Shown piece after piece: positions 1 through 7,639 of a stretch of 43,046 nt of DNA. Origin of the DNA: Deltaproteobacteria bacterium (GTDB lineage Bacteria > Myxococcota > B64-G9); the NCBI GenBank assembly GCA_016935365.1, contig JAFGRB010000112.1, positions 1 through 43,046 on the forward strand. The letters are read 5' to 3'. The position numbers were made by a program, and so were the translations under genes. The notes beneath the pieces were generated by a model. The model was not told the DNA's origin. It saw only the letters and a list, made by a program, of their open reading frames with translations, and did no database searches. The stretch's first letter is position 1; each line of letters starts with the position of its first letter.

Positions 1-12
1 CAGCTTCACCCC

Positions 13-34
13 AAAACGACCGCCCTTCGGGCGG
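13..34 (-). terminator. Intrinsic terminator after the first gene
   Basis: On the minus strand a 6-bp GC stem (CCGCCC-GAA-GGGCGG, positions 34-20) is followed by TCGTTTT. This is a compact rho-independent terminator lying just past the stop codon of the gene ending at 83. Confidence 0.6.
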
Positions 35-88
35 CTAGCCCTGAAAACAAACGCGGCTTGGAAAGCCGCGCTTGTTTTAGGGCTAGCC
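33..88. repeat. Long imperfect inverted repeat overlapping a stop codon
   Basis: GGCTAGCC at 33-40 pairs with GGCTAGCC at 81-88. The pairing continues inward through CCTGAAAACAA against TTGTTTTAGG and CGCGGCTT against AAGCCGCG, giving a stem of about 25 bp with few mismatches. The TAG stop of the minus-strand gene (83-85) lies in the outer stem. It may act with the adjacent terminator, or be an inserted palindromic element. Confidence 0.7.
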
Positions 89-409
89 CAGCTTGCTGAG
101 CGCCGCCCCCACCAGGTACGAGACCACCGCCTCGCGCACGACCGCACCGACCGGCATGCTCTGGCGCGCCGCCGTGTCGCGCAGCTGGGCCGCCACCTCG
201 GGGCTGAGCCGGACCGAGAAGCTCTCGGCCGCCTGCACGGCCCGGTCGAGCTGCTCCACGGCCGCCGAGAGCCTGGCGATGTTGTAGTCCATCGAGGCCA
301 GCCGCTGGGCGAGCATCTCGGCCAGCTCGGTCCGCGAAAGCCAGCGGCTGTCGAAGAAGACCTTCTCCTGGTCCAGGTCGATCTCGAAGGGCGCTTCTGA
401 CGCGGGCAT
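83..409 (-). CDS. Ribbon-helix-helix-like small protein
   Basis: 108 residues from the ATG at 409, which has GAGGGA six bases upstream; an upstream in-frame start at 436 lacks this. The C-terminal part (residues about 65-103: FSVRLSPEVAAQLRDTAARQ, then a helix with VREAVVSYL) has the strand-helix-helix pattern of Arc/MetJ-type DNA-binding proteins, in which the basic strand contacts DNA. The N-terminal 60 residues are acidic and helical (MLAQRLASMDYNIARL) and could oligomerise or bind a partner. It lies 45 bp downstream of a cysteine-rich lipoprotein gene on the same strand and may be cotranscribed. No toxin-like partner is visible, although the window edge is close. A DNA-binding role is inferred from pattern only. 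Confidence 0.7.
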   Translation of the reverse strand: MPASEAPFEIDLDQEKVFFDSRWLSRTELAEMLAQRLASMDYNIARLSAAVEQLDRAVQAAESFSVRLSPEVAAQLRDTAARQSMPVGAVVREAVVSYLVGAALSKLG

Positions 410-454
410 GGCGATTCCCTCGGCTCTCGATACCAAGATCGGATCGGGCGCGGC

Positions 455-2161
455 TCAGCCGCCCGAGGCGATCTGGCCGCAGCAGTTGGAGCACTGGCAG
501 GCCTTGGCATACAGGCAGATCTTGCCCTGGTGGCACTCGACCGGCTCGACGGTGTAGTCGCAGATCTGCACGTCCTGGCAGCGCGCCCGGAAGCCGTTGA
601 TGTCCTCTGGGCAGTCGGCGTCGGTCAGGCAGTGGCAGCCGTCGTACTGGCCGTCCTCCGTCTTGACGTACATCTCGCAGCTCGCGCTCGGCTCGCAGGG
701 GTTGTCCTGGTCGCAGTACTGGAAGAAGGTGTAGCTGCACTGCCAGGTGGACGGGCAGTCCTGGCTGTCCCGGCAGCCGAGATGGCAGTAGTTGTTTCCG
801 TCCATGTCCTCGAGGCAGACGCCCTTCTCCCCGTAGCCGTAACCATCCGCGGTGAAGTCGCATTCGGCATCCTCGCTGCAGGTCGCACAAACCGGCGGCA
901 CCGCGGTGTAGCACTCGCCCTCCTCCGTGCCGTCCGGGCAGGGGTAGCCGTCCTCGAGCGGCCAGCCGCAGCAGACCTGGTTGCGGGCGCAGGCGATCGA
1001 CACGTCTCCGCGCTCGTGGCAGGGGATCTTCTCGCAGACGCCGTCGTCGCAGACCATGACCTGGGAGCAGTCCTCGAACTCGGGATCGCACAGGCAGCCG
1101 CCCGAGCCCGGATCGTTGCAGCAGTCCATCTCGTCGCAGGCGACCTGCTGGGCGACGGGGCAGGTGCAGCGATAGCCCGAGGTGCAGTCCTCGACCACCC
1201 CGTTGTTGGCCGTGCGGCAGCCGGTCTTGCACTCGTGGGTGCGCTGATCGCAGTAGCCGTAAGAGTGGTTGTTGTTCAGCGGATCGAGCAGGCACTCGCT
1301 GTGCAGCACGCAGCCGTCGGGCCGGCACCTGCCGGTCGAGTTGGCGTCGCACCACTCCTGGGCCGGCGACAGGCAGCAGATCAAGTCCTCGCCGTACACA
1401 TCGCAGTCGTTGTCGCCGCTGCACGGCGCGCCGCAGTGGCCGGTGTAGTGGCATTTCTTGCCGGGCGCGCAGTTCTGGTCGCTCGAGCACTTGGGCACGC
1501 AGACGCCGGTCATCATGTCGCAGACCTTGTTCGACGGGCAATCGGAGTCGCCGTAGCAGATGAAGGTCCCCTCGCAGGAGCCCGTGTTGGACCGGCACTG
1601 GTAGGGGTTGGGGCCCTCGCCGTAGGCCTGCGTGCGATCGCAGTCGTAGCCGATCGGGCAGCCGCGCACCCCGCAGGCCTGCCCGCAGTAGGTATGGCCG
1701 TCCGAGTAAGGGATGCAACGGTCGTTCTGGGTCGGATCCGGGCACTCGATGTCCCGGTAGCAGGGCTCGCACAGGGCGCTGCGCTGCTTGCAGATCCCGC
1801 CGTCCGGGTCGCAGAACTCGGTCGCCCGATCGCAGTTGTAGTCGTGCTGGCAGGTCTTCTCACCCGGCACGCACTCGCCGTCCCGGCAGACCTGGTCGGG
1901 CGGGCAGTCGATGTCTCGCTGGCAGGGCGGCGGGCCCTCGTCGATGCCGGTGTCGCCCCCGTCGTTCTCCCCGTCCCCGCCGCCGTCCGGCACGACCCGC
2001 TTGTGGCACTTGCCGTCGTTGGCGCAGTACTCGTCCGCAGCGCACTCCTCGTCTTTTGTGCAGCTCTTGCCGTTCGAGGAGGAGCAGGCCGCGGCGATCA
2101 GGACGGCGATCAGGCCCAGGGCTCCGACGGCGGTCAGCCAGACCATCCACTTCTTCCACAT
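455..2161 (-). CDS. Cysteine-rich repeat lipoprotein
   Basis: 568 residues from the ATG at 2161, with GGGAGG upstream. The N-terminus is a lipoprotein signal (MWKKW, hydrophobic stretch, lipobox IAAAC with Cys26), so the protein should be lipid-anchored outside the inner membrane. The rest is built of short modules of the type CxxDxDCPxxxxCxxxxCV (for example CQRDIDCPPDQVCRDGECV) with dozens of cysteines, presumably disulfide-bonded. Such proteins are typical of myxobacteria-like genomes and have no firm biochemical role; adhesion or a surface structural role is a guess. The window has two more proteins of this general style (19329-21704 and 42598 to the edge), built of different modules. A good promoter lies upstream. 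Confidence 0.85.
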   Translation of the reverse strand: MWKKWMVWLTAVGALGLIAVLIAAACSSSNGKSCTKDEECAADEYCANDGKCHKRVVPDGGGDGENDGGDTGIDEGPPPCQRDIDCPPDQVCRDGECVPGEKTCQHDYNCDRATEFCDPDGGICKQRSALCEPCYRDIECPDPTQNDRCIPYSDGHTYCGQACGVRGCPIGYDCDRTQAYGEGPNPYQCRSNTGSCEGTFICYGDSDCPSNKVCDMMTGVCVPKCSSDQNCAPGKKCHYTGHCGAPCSGDNDCDVYGEDLICCLSPAQEWCDANSTGRCRPDGCVLHSECLLDPLNNNHSYGYCDQRTHECKTGCRTANNGVVEDCTSGYRCTCPVAQQVACDEMDCCNDPGSGGCLCDPEFEDCSQVMVCDDGVCEKIPCHERGDVSIACARNQVCCGWPLEDGYPCPDGTEEGECYTAVPPVCATCSEDAECDFTADGYGYGEKGVCLEDMDGNNYCHLGCRDSQDCPSTWQCSYTFFQYCDQDNPCEPSASCEMYVKTEDGQYDGCHCLTDADCPEDINGFRARCQDVQICDYTVEPVECHQGKICLYAKACQCSNCCGQIASGG

Positions 2162-2213
2162 GCCCACACCTCCCTGCGCGCGCCGCTTTTCCGAGCACGC
2201 ATCGCTAGGTTGC

Positions 2214-2242
2214 AGTCTAGCCCGCAGGGAGCTGGAAGGCAA
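2214..2242 (-). promoter_or_regulatory. Predicted sigma70-type promoter for the cysteine-rich lipoprotein
   Basis: On the minus strand TTGCCT (2242-2237), a 17-bp spacer and TAGACT (2219-2214), each 4/6 to consensus. It lies about 50 bp upstream of the start at 2161. Confidence 0.5.
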
Positions 2243-2353
2243 CACCCGCAGCCTCCGCAGATGCAGAAGCCCCGAGGGGCGGGACACGACAGCCCAGGAC
2301 GAAGCCGGCTCTGCCGGCGAAGCCCCGGGAGTGTGGATCGATAAATTGCGGAA

Positions 2354-2480
2354 AGCCCCAACGGGGCGTAATATCATACAGCAGGCACTTCTATTTCGCC
2401 CCGTTGGGGCTTCGTATCACTCCTCCCGCCCAATCCCCAGGGCTTCGCCCTGGGCTGGCATATCTCGCCCCGTTGGGGCT
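2354..2480. repeat. Cluster of GC palindromes (dispersed repeat family, site 1)
   Basis: The 2162-2498 spacer holds three copies of GCCCC-(AAC/GTT)-GGGGC: 2355-2367, 2398-2410 and 2467-2479. A CCCAGGGC-TT-CGCCCTGGG hairpin lies near 2436-2454. The first two copies are separated by an AT-rich stretch containing TAATATCATAC. Similar elements recur near 27.34-27.5 kb and 42.07-42.53 kb. Confidence 0.75.
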
Positions 2481-2498
2481 TGGATCTCGGGTTTCTGG

Positions 2499-3383
2499 CT
2501 ACTGACCTGGAAGCTTCTTCTGCCCCGGCAGCACCTCGCCGGCGAACTTGCCGGCCTCGAGCTCGGCCGCCCTGTCCGCGGCCCGCTGCCGGTCCTTGGG
2601 GTCGGAGATGCCGAGCGAGAGCGCCCGGCGGTAGGCGTCCAGGGCGCCTTCGCGGTTGTGGCAGAAGTAGTAGACGTCGCCGAGCTGCAGCCGGGGCTCG
2701 ACCGCGGCCGGCCGGGCCGCGGCCGAGCGGAGCAGGGCCCGGATGGACAGGTCCCAGTGGCCCAGCTTCCGGTACAGGATGCCGAGCTCGAGCAGGCAGT
2801 CGTAGGACTGCGGATCGATCTCGATGCAGATGTGGTACTCGTGGGCCGCCATGACCGTGTTGCCCAGCTTGCGGTAGTTGCGGGCCAGATCCAGGTGGAG
2901 CGAGGCCTTGCGCGGGCTCGTCCGGCTGGCCGAGCGCAGGGCCTCCACGTCCTGCTCGACCGCGAGCCGCTCGGACACGACCGCCGAGGGGTGGCGGAAG
3001 AGGTAGGCGCGCAGCACCGGCCCGGCCGGCTGGTCGAAGCCGTCGAGCTCCAAGCGCACGGCCACTTTCCGCCCGGCGCCGAACCAGCCGAGCTGGACCC
3101 GCTCCGCGTCGCTTCTGGCAAAGACCACGTGCTTCTCGAAGGGCGCGGTCATGCCGGCGTCGGCGAGCAGGCCCGGCCGGTAGGCGCTCACCTCGACCCG
3201 CGCCTCTCGCCCCCGGGGGTCGGCGTAGACCGCCCGGCAGCCATCCGGCGTCCTCTGGACGGCGCGTAGCCGGTAGCGCCCCAGGTCGGAGGCGATGCAC
3301 AGGTCGGCCGGCCTGTCGGACGGGCAGCCCAGGGCGCCGAGCCCGATCAGGCCTGCCAGGCAAGGAGCGAGCACACTTTTCAT
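2499..3383 (-). CDS. TPR-repeat lipoprotein
   Basis: 294 residues. The N-terminus MKSVLAPCLAGLIGLGALGC is a lipoprotein signal with lipobox GALGC (Cys20). Residues about 25-150 look like a beta-rich domain. From about 155 onward there are at least three tetratricopeptide-type helical pairs (HLDLARNYRKLGNTVMAAHEY, LLELGILYRKLGHWDLSIRAL, RLQLGDVYYFCHNREGALDAYRRAL), which normally mediate protein-protein contacts. It is divergent from the transcarbamylase gene and followed by the palindrome cluster. Partner and role are unknown. Confidence 0.85.
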   Translation of the reverse strand: MKSVLAPCLAGLIGLGALGCPSDRPADLCIASDLGRYRLRAVQRTPDGCRAVYADPRGREARVEVSAYRPGLLADAGMTAPFEKHVVFARSDAERVQLGWFGAGRKVAVRLELDGFDQPAGPVLRAYLFRHPSAVVSERLAVEQDVEALRSASRTSPRKASLHLDLARNYRKLGNTVMAAHEYHICIEIDPQSYDCLLELGILYRKLGHWDLSIRALLRSAAARPAAVEPRLQLGDVYYFCHNREGALDAYRRALSLGISDPKDRQRAADRAAELEAGKFAGEVLPGQKKLPGQ

Positions 3384-3452
3384 TGACGCCGGCCTTCCCG
3401 TCTGCTAGCTAGCTGCTCTTGTCGACGGGCCTCGCCGGCCCGGTACCCGTTA

Positions 3453-3461
3453 TGCTAGCAT
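3453..3461 (+). promoter_or_regulatory. Extended -10 element upstream of the transcarbamylase
   Basis: TGC-TAGCAT inside the perfect palindrome ATGCTAGCAT. It matches the TGnTAnnnT extended -10 form that recurs in this window. No clear -35 box is seen. The predicted start point lies about 65 bp upstream of the ATG at 3532. Confidence 0.4.
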
Positions 3462-3531
3462 CCGTCCCCAGGACGGCGCAAACCCCTAGAAACCCGACCG
3501 ATCGGGTGCGAAGGGGAAGAGGAGAAAAGAG

Positions 3532-4551
3532 ATGTCGCTCAAAGGCAAGCACCTGCTGTGCACCCAGGACTGGTCCAGACAGGAGCTCGAGCGCGTGCTG
3601 GAGCTCGCCGAGGACATGAAGCGCGAGCGCTGGACCGACAAGTACGCGCACGTGCTCGATCGGCGCACGTTCTTCATGTTCTTCTACAACCCCTCGGTCC
3701 GCACCCGGCAGAGCTTCGAGTGCGCCGCGACCGAGCTGGGCGGGCACGCCCAGTTCCTCGAGCCCAAGTCCATGCGGCTCAAGACCAGCCAGAGCGCCGG
3801 CGAGACGGTCGAGGACGCCTCCAAGGTGATGAGCCGCTATGCCTGCGGCATCGGCATCCGCATCCTGGAGGACAAGATCGGCGCCTACGGCCAGGGCCAC
3901 GAGCTGTGCGAGGAGTACGCCCGCTGGTCCGATGTGCCGATCGTCTCGATGGCCCACGACAAGTTCCACCCCTGCCAGGGGCTGGCCGACATGCAGGGCC
4001 TGTGGCAGCACCTGGGCCGGGACCGGCTCGAGGGCAAGAAGCTGCTCCAGGTCTGGGGCCACGGGGCACTGGCCCGGTCCTGGTGCTCGGTCCAGGAGAG
4101 CATGCTCATCTGCTCGCGCTTCGGCATGGACATCACCCTGGCCCACCCGGAGGGCTACGATCTGGACCCGGAGGTCCTGGCCCAGGTCGAGAAGAACTGC
4201 GCCGAGAACGGCCGCGAGCTCGAGATCAGCAACGACCCGGTGCGCTGCTACGACGGTGCCCACGTGGTCTACTCCCGCAACTGGATGCATCCGGACACCT
4301 ACGAGGACGGGGAGTTCCACAAGGCCGAGGAGATCGAGCGCGCCCTGGCCCACCCCGAGTGGATCTGCGACGAGAAGAAGATGAAGCGCACCGACGACGC
4401 GCTCTTCACCCACCCCATGCCCATCGACCGCGGCCACGAGGTCAGCGATGCGGTCGCCTCGGGCCGGCGCTCGATCATCTACGACGTGGCCGAGAACCGC
4501 CTTCACGTCCAGAAGGCCATCATGGCCCTGACCATGGGGGACGTGAGATGA
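3532..4551 (+). CDS. Knotted-type transcarbamylase (AOTCase/YgeW-like)
   Basis: 339 residues; the start has a GAGGAG ribosome site. Transcarbamylases move the carbamoyl group between carbamoyl phosphate and an amine. Carbamoyl-phosphate motifs are S55-V-R-T-R59 and H146-P-C-Q149. The N-terminus (TQDWSRQEL) and C-terminus (AENRLHVQKAIMA, from 320) match my memory of N-acetylornithine transcarbamylase, while RFGMDITLAHPEGYDLDPEV (197-216) matches YgeW, so it belongs to the knotted subgroup. The usual HCLP motif reads H294-P-M-P297, without the cysteine. It overlaps the carbamate kinase gene by ATGA, which suggests work in the catabolic, ATP-forming direction as in the arginine deiminase or YgeW pathways. 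No arginine deiminase or other arginine genes are present, so the amine substrate is open (ornithine derivative, putrescine, oxamate or other). Confidence 0.85.
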   Translation: MSLKGKHLLCTQDWSRQELERVLELAEDMKRERWTDKYAHVLDRRTFFMFFYNPSVRTRQSFECAATELGGHAQFLEPKSMRLKTSQSAGETVEDASKVMSRYACGIGIRILEDKIGAYGQGHELCEEYARWSDVPIVSMAHDKFHPCQGLADMQGLWQHLGRDRLEGKKLLQVWGHGALARSWCSVQESMLICSRFGMDITLAHPEGYDLDPEVLAQVEKNCAENGRELEISNDPVRCYDGAHVVYSRNWMHPDTYEDGEFHKAEEIERALAHPEWICDEKKMKRTDDALFTHPMPIDRGHEVSDAVASGRRSIIYDVAENRLHVQKAIMALTMGDVR

Positions 4552-5501
4552 CAGTCATGCGCAAGCTGGCCGTGCTGGCCATCGGCGGCAACTCCCTGAT
4601 CCGGGATCGCGATCACCAGCGGGTCACCGATCAGTTCGAGGTCGCCCGCGAGACCTGCGGCCACGTCCGCGAGATGATCGAGCGGGGCTGGGACGTGGTG
4701 GTCACCCACGGCAACGGGCCCCAGGTGGGGTTCATCCTGCGGCGCTGCGAGCTGGCGATCTCCGAGCTGCACCCCGTCCCGCTCGACTCCATAGGCGCTG
4801 ACACCCAGGGCTCGATCGGCTACATGATCCAGCAGTCGCTGGCCAACGAGTTCCGGCGCCACCACATGCCCAAGCAGGCGGTCACGGTCGTCACCCAGGT
4901 GCGGGTGGACGCCGACGATCCGGCCTTCGACAAGCCCACCAAGCCGATCGGCTCGTTCATGGACGAGCAGACAGCCAACAAGCACGCCGAGGAGGAGGGC
5001 TGGACCATCCGGGAGGACGCCGGCCGGGGCTGGCGCCGGGTCGTGGCCTCGCCCCTGCCCCAGGACATCATCGAGCGCGAGGCCATCCTCCGGCTGGTGG
5101 GTGCCGGCTTCGTGGTCATCGCCGTGGGCGGAGGCGGTATCCCGGTCGTGCGGAATGCGGACGGGGACCTCCAGGGGGTGGCCGCGGTGATCGACAAGGA
5201 CTACGCCTCGGCCCTGCTCGCCTCGCGCCTGCACGCCGATCGCTTCATCATCTCGACCGCGGTCGACCAGGTGTTTGTCGACTACGGCAAGCCGAGCCAG
5301 CGCGGTCTCGACCGGCTGACGCGCAGCGAGATGCGCGAGTTTCTCGAGGCGGGCCAGTTCCCGGCCGGCTCCATGGGGCCCAAGATCCAGGCGGTGCTCA
5401 ACTACCTCGACGAGGGCGGCCAGGAGGCCATCATCACCTCGCCCGACAAGCTGGCCGAAGCGCTCGACGGCAAGGCCGGCACCTTCATCCTGCCCGACTG
5501 A
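4548..5501 (+). CDS. arcC: Carbamate kinase
   Basis: 317 residues, starting at the ATG that overlaps the transcarbamylase stop (ATGA). It should catalyse reversible transfer of phosphate from carbamoyl phosphate to ADP, giving ATP, CO2 and ammonia. Family marks are the N-terminal AIGGNSLI, VVTHGNGPQVG (about 51-61), the central DIIEREAILRLVGAGFVVIAVGGGGIPVV split, DKDYASALLA and the C-terminal PAGSMGPKIQA. Length and motif order are normal for the family. The tight coupling indicates that the two enzymes act in sequence on carbamoyl phosphate. Confidence 0.95.
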   Translation: MTVMRKLAVLAIGGNSLIRDRDHQRVTDQFEVARETCGHVREMIERGWDVVVTHGNGPQVGFILRRCELAISELHPVPLDSIGADTQGSIGYMIQQSLANEFRRHHMPKQAVTVVTQVRVDADDPAFDKPTKPIGSFMDEQTANKHAEEEGWTIREDAGRGWRRVVASPLPQDIIEREAILRLVGAGFVVIAVGGGGIPVVRNADGDLQGVAAVIDKDYASALLASRLHADRFIISTAVDQVFVDYGKPSQRGLDRLTRSEMREFLEAGQFPAGSMGPKIQAVLNYLDEGGQEAIITSPDKLAEALDGKAGTFILPD

Positions 5502-5518
5502 GGATCGGATACCGAGGC

Positions 5519-6352
5519 TCAGATCCCGCCCGGGGTCCGAGGCGGGGAGGCCGTCGTCCCCCGGGGGACGGACGGTGACTCGCCCGCCGGCGGAGGTGCC
5601 GGCGTGGCGTCCAGCGCATCCGGAAGGCTCTCGAGAGACGCCGGCGGCGCGCCCAGCACATCGGGCGCCGGCGCCGCGCTGGTGGCCTTGGTCTCCCGGA
5701 TCGACTCGAGCAGGGCCTCGACCTTGCGGATCCAGACGCCCGCGTCCGCGAAGCGCCCGGTGCCGAAGGTCTCGGCCTGGCGGAAGCGCTTGAGCGCGTT
5801 CTCCAGGATCTTCTCGACGCCCAGGTATGAGCGCTTGGCCTCCAGGTAGTCGATGTCGGCCTCCAGGCCCTGGATCACCTTGAGCTGCTTCGCGTCCAGG
5901 CCCTTCAGCTGCGTCAGGCGGCCCAGGTAGCTCTTGCCTTTCTGGTACTTGGCCTCGTCCGGGTCGAAGACCAGCTCGCGGGCTTGCAAGATCAGGATCC
6001 GGGCGAGCTCTTGGTTGAGCGAGGCCTGGTCCTCGAACTCCTGGGTGCCGCTGTTGCGGTAGTCGTCCGGCAGGTCGATCGGCGAGTAGAGCAGGGCTTC
6101 CTGGGGCTCGATGTCCTTGTTCTTGTCGTAGCGCTCCGAGCCGGTCAAGAAGAGGATGCCTTTCTTGACCACCAGCTTGTCGCCCTCCGGCTCGAGGTAG
6201 AACCGCCGGGCGTTGCGCTCGCTCAGCAGCCAGATGATGACCGCTCCCAGGACCACGACGATCATCAAGAAGACGATCAGCCGGTAGCCACCACCCCGAG
6301 ACCGGCGAGGTCGGGAAGAGGTGGAAGTGGAGATCTCGCTCTGCTCTGCCAT
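5519..6352 (-). CDS. Single-pass membrane protein, unknown function
   Basis: 277 residues, ATG with AAGGAAGGGG upstream. A short basic cytoplasmic N-terminus (RPRRSRGGGYR) is followed by one membrane segment (residues 24-43) and a mostly helical outer domain (45-215) rich in charged residues. The C-terminal 60 residues are Ala/Pro/Ser-rich and probably disordered. No family is recognised. The stop lies 17 bp from the convergent carbamate kinase stop. It has its own good promoter and is 96 bp downstream of the hpt gene. Confidence 0.8.
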   Translation of the reverse strand: MAEQSEISTSTSSRPRRSRGGGYRLIVFLMIVVVLGAVIIWLLSERNARRFYLEPEGDKLVVKKGILFLTGSERYDKNKDIEPQEALLYSPIDLPDDYRNSGTQEFEDQASLNQELARILILQARELVFDPDEAKYQKGKSYLGRLTQLKGLDAKQLKVIQGLEADIDYLEAKRSYLGVEKILENALKRFRQAETFGTGRFADAGVWIRKVEALLESIRETKATSAAPAPDVLGAPPASLESLPDALDATPAPPPAGESPSVPRGTTASPPRTPGGI

Positions 6353-6382
6353 GGCCGTCCCCTTCCTTCGGCACCGGATCCC

Positions 6383-6411
6383 TGTATACGCCAGTCTGAG
6401 CCGAAAAGCAA
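6383..6411 (-). promoter_or_regulatory. Predicted promoter for the membrane protein gene
   Basis: Minus-strand TTGCTT (6411-6406), a 17-bp spacer and TATACA (6388-6383). It sits about 30 bp before the start at 6352, in a locally AT-rich gap between genes. Confidence 0.5.
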
Positions 6412-6448
6412 AAATCCAATCCGAGAGCGCCCCCTGACCGGCTGCGCC

Positions 6449-6979
6449 TCAGTCCCCGTCCGGGTCCAGGACTCCGATGTAGCGCTGGTTGCGGTAGCGG
6501 CCCTCGAAGTCCAGGCCGTAGCCGATCACGAACACGTCGTCGACCGTGAAGCCGAGGTAGTCGATCTTGCACGGCACGACGCAGCGCGCCGGCTTGTACA
6601 GCAGCGAGCAGAGCTTGATGCTCCGCGGCACGCGGTCCTGGAGCTTGCCGAGCAGGTACTGCATGGTCAGGCCCGTGTCGACGATGTCCTCGACGATCAG
6701 CACGTCCTTGCCTTCCAGGGGGCGCGTCAGGTCCGCGGTGATCCGCACCACCCCGGACGACGAGGTGCGATCCCCGTAGCTCGACAGGCCCACGAAGTCG
6801 CAGCACAGCGGCAGGTCGATGTGCCGGCACAGGTCGGCCATGAACAGAAAGCAGCCCTTGAGCACGCCCAGCATGACGAGGTCCGCGCCGGCGTAATCGC
6901 GGCTGATCTGCTGGCCCATCTCGCGGATCCGCGCCTGCAGCTCGCGCTCGGAGATCAGCTCCCGGACTCGCTCGCTCAC
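6449..6979 (-). CDS. hpt: Hypoxanthine phosphoribosyltransferase
   Basis: 176 residues from a GTG start with GAGGAGGAG upstream. It joins hypoxanthine (or guanine) to PRPP to make IMP/GMP in purine salvage. The PRPP-binding loop is VLIVEDIVDTGLT (94-106; Glu97, Asp98, Asp101 and Thr102). The flexible loop region (FVGLSSYGDRTSSSG, 62-76) and the base-binding end (KIDYLGFTVDDVFVIGYGLD) are also typical, and the length is normal. It lies directly downstream of thymidine kinase, so the pair forms a small nucleoside/nucleobase salvage unit. Confidence 0.93.
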   Translation of the reverse strand: MSERVRELISERELQARIREMGQQISRDYAGADLVMLGVLKGCFLFMADLCRHIDLPLCCDFVGLSSYGDRTSSSGVVRITADLTRPLEGKDVLIVEDIVDTGLTMQYLLGKLQDRVPRSIKLCSLLYKPARCVVPCKIDYLGFTVDDVFVIGYGLDFEGRYRNQRYIGVLDPDGD

Positions 6980-7021
6980 CGTCCCGCTCCTCCTCGCGTC
7001 GGCCCTCGCCTCCGGACGAGA

Positions 7022-7618
7022 TCAGCTCTCGGGCCGATCCCGACCCGTGCCCGCCGGCTCGGGCTCCGCCGTCCAGCACCGGCGACAGCGCGCCTCGTAG
7101 CTGTCCGCCGCCCCGACCAGGAGCTGCTCTTCCGAGGCCGCGATCCGCTGCGAGCGGTTGGCCGGGTTGCCGCAGCGGACGCAGATGGCCAGGTTCTTGG
7201 TGATGAACTCGGCGACCGCCAGCAACTGGGGTACGGGCTCGAAGGGCTCGCCGCGGTAGTCCTGATCCAGGCCGGCCACGATCACCCGAATGCCCCGATC
7301 GGCCAGGGTCTCGCAGACACCGACCAGCTCGGCATCGAAGAACTGCGCCTCGTCGATCCCGACCACCTCCACGCCTTCGGGCAGGCGCTCGAGGATCTCG
7401 CTGGCGCGATCGATCGGGATCGACTCCATGCGCTGGTCGTTGTGGCTGACGATCTGCTCGGCGTGGTAGCGATTGTCGAGCCGCGGCTTGAAGATGATCA
7501 CGCGCTGGCGGGCGATCTGGGCGCGGCGCAGCCTGCGGATGAGCTCCTCGGTCTTGCCGCTGAACATCGAGCCGCAGATCACCTCGATCCAGCCGGTGTC
7601 GAGGGGTTGCAGGTGCAT
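7022..7618 (-). CDS. tdk: Thymidine kinase
   Basis: 198 residues, ATG with GGCGAGGAGG upstream. It phosphorylates thymidine to dTMP with ATP. Walker A is G16-SMFSGKT23. The catalytic base region is D89-E90-A91-Q92. The structural zinc site is formed by Cys146/Cys149 and Cys178/Cys181. [15 protein letters not shown] and the YEARCR lasso region match the type II (TK1-like) family. It sits between a large lipoprotein gene (21 bp upstream) and hpt (42 bp downstream) and is probably cotranscribed with both. Confidence 0.95.
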   Translation of the reverse strand: MHLQPLDTGWIEVICGSMFSGKTEELIRRLRRAQIARQRVIIFKPRLDNRYHAEQIVSHNDQRMESIPIDRASEILERLPEGVEVVGIDEAQFFDAELVGVCETLADRGIRVIVAGLDQDYRGEPFEPVPQLLAVAEFITKNLAICVRCGNPANRSQRIAASEEQLLVGAADSYEARCRRCWTAEPEPAGTGRDRPES

Positions 7619-7639
7619 GGGTCCTCCTCGCCGATCGGC

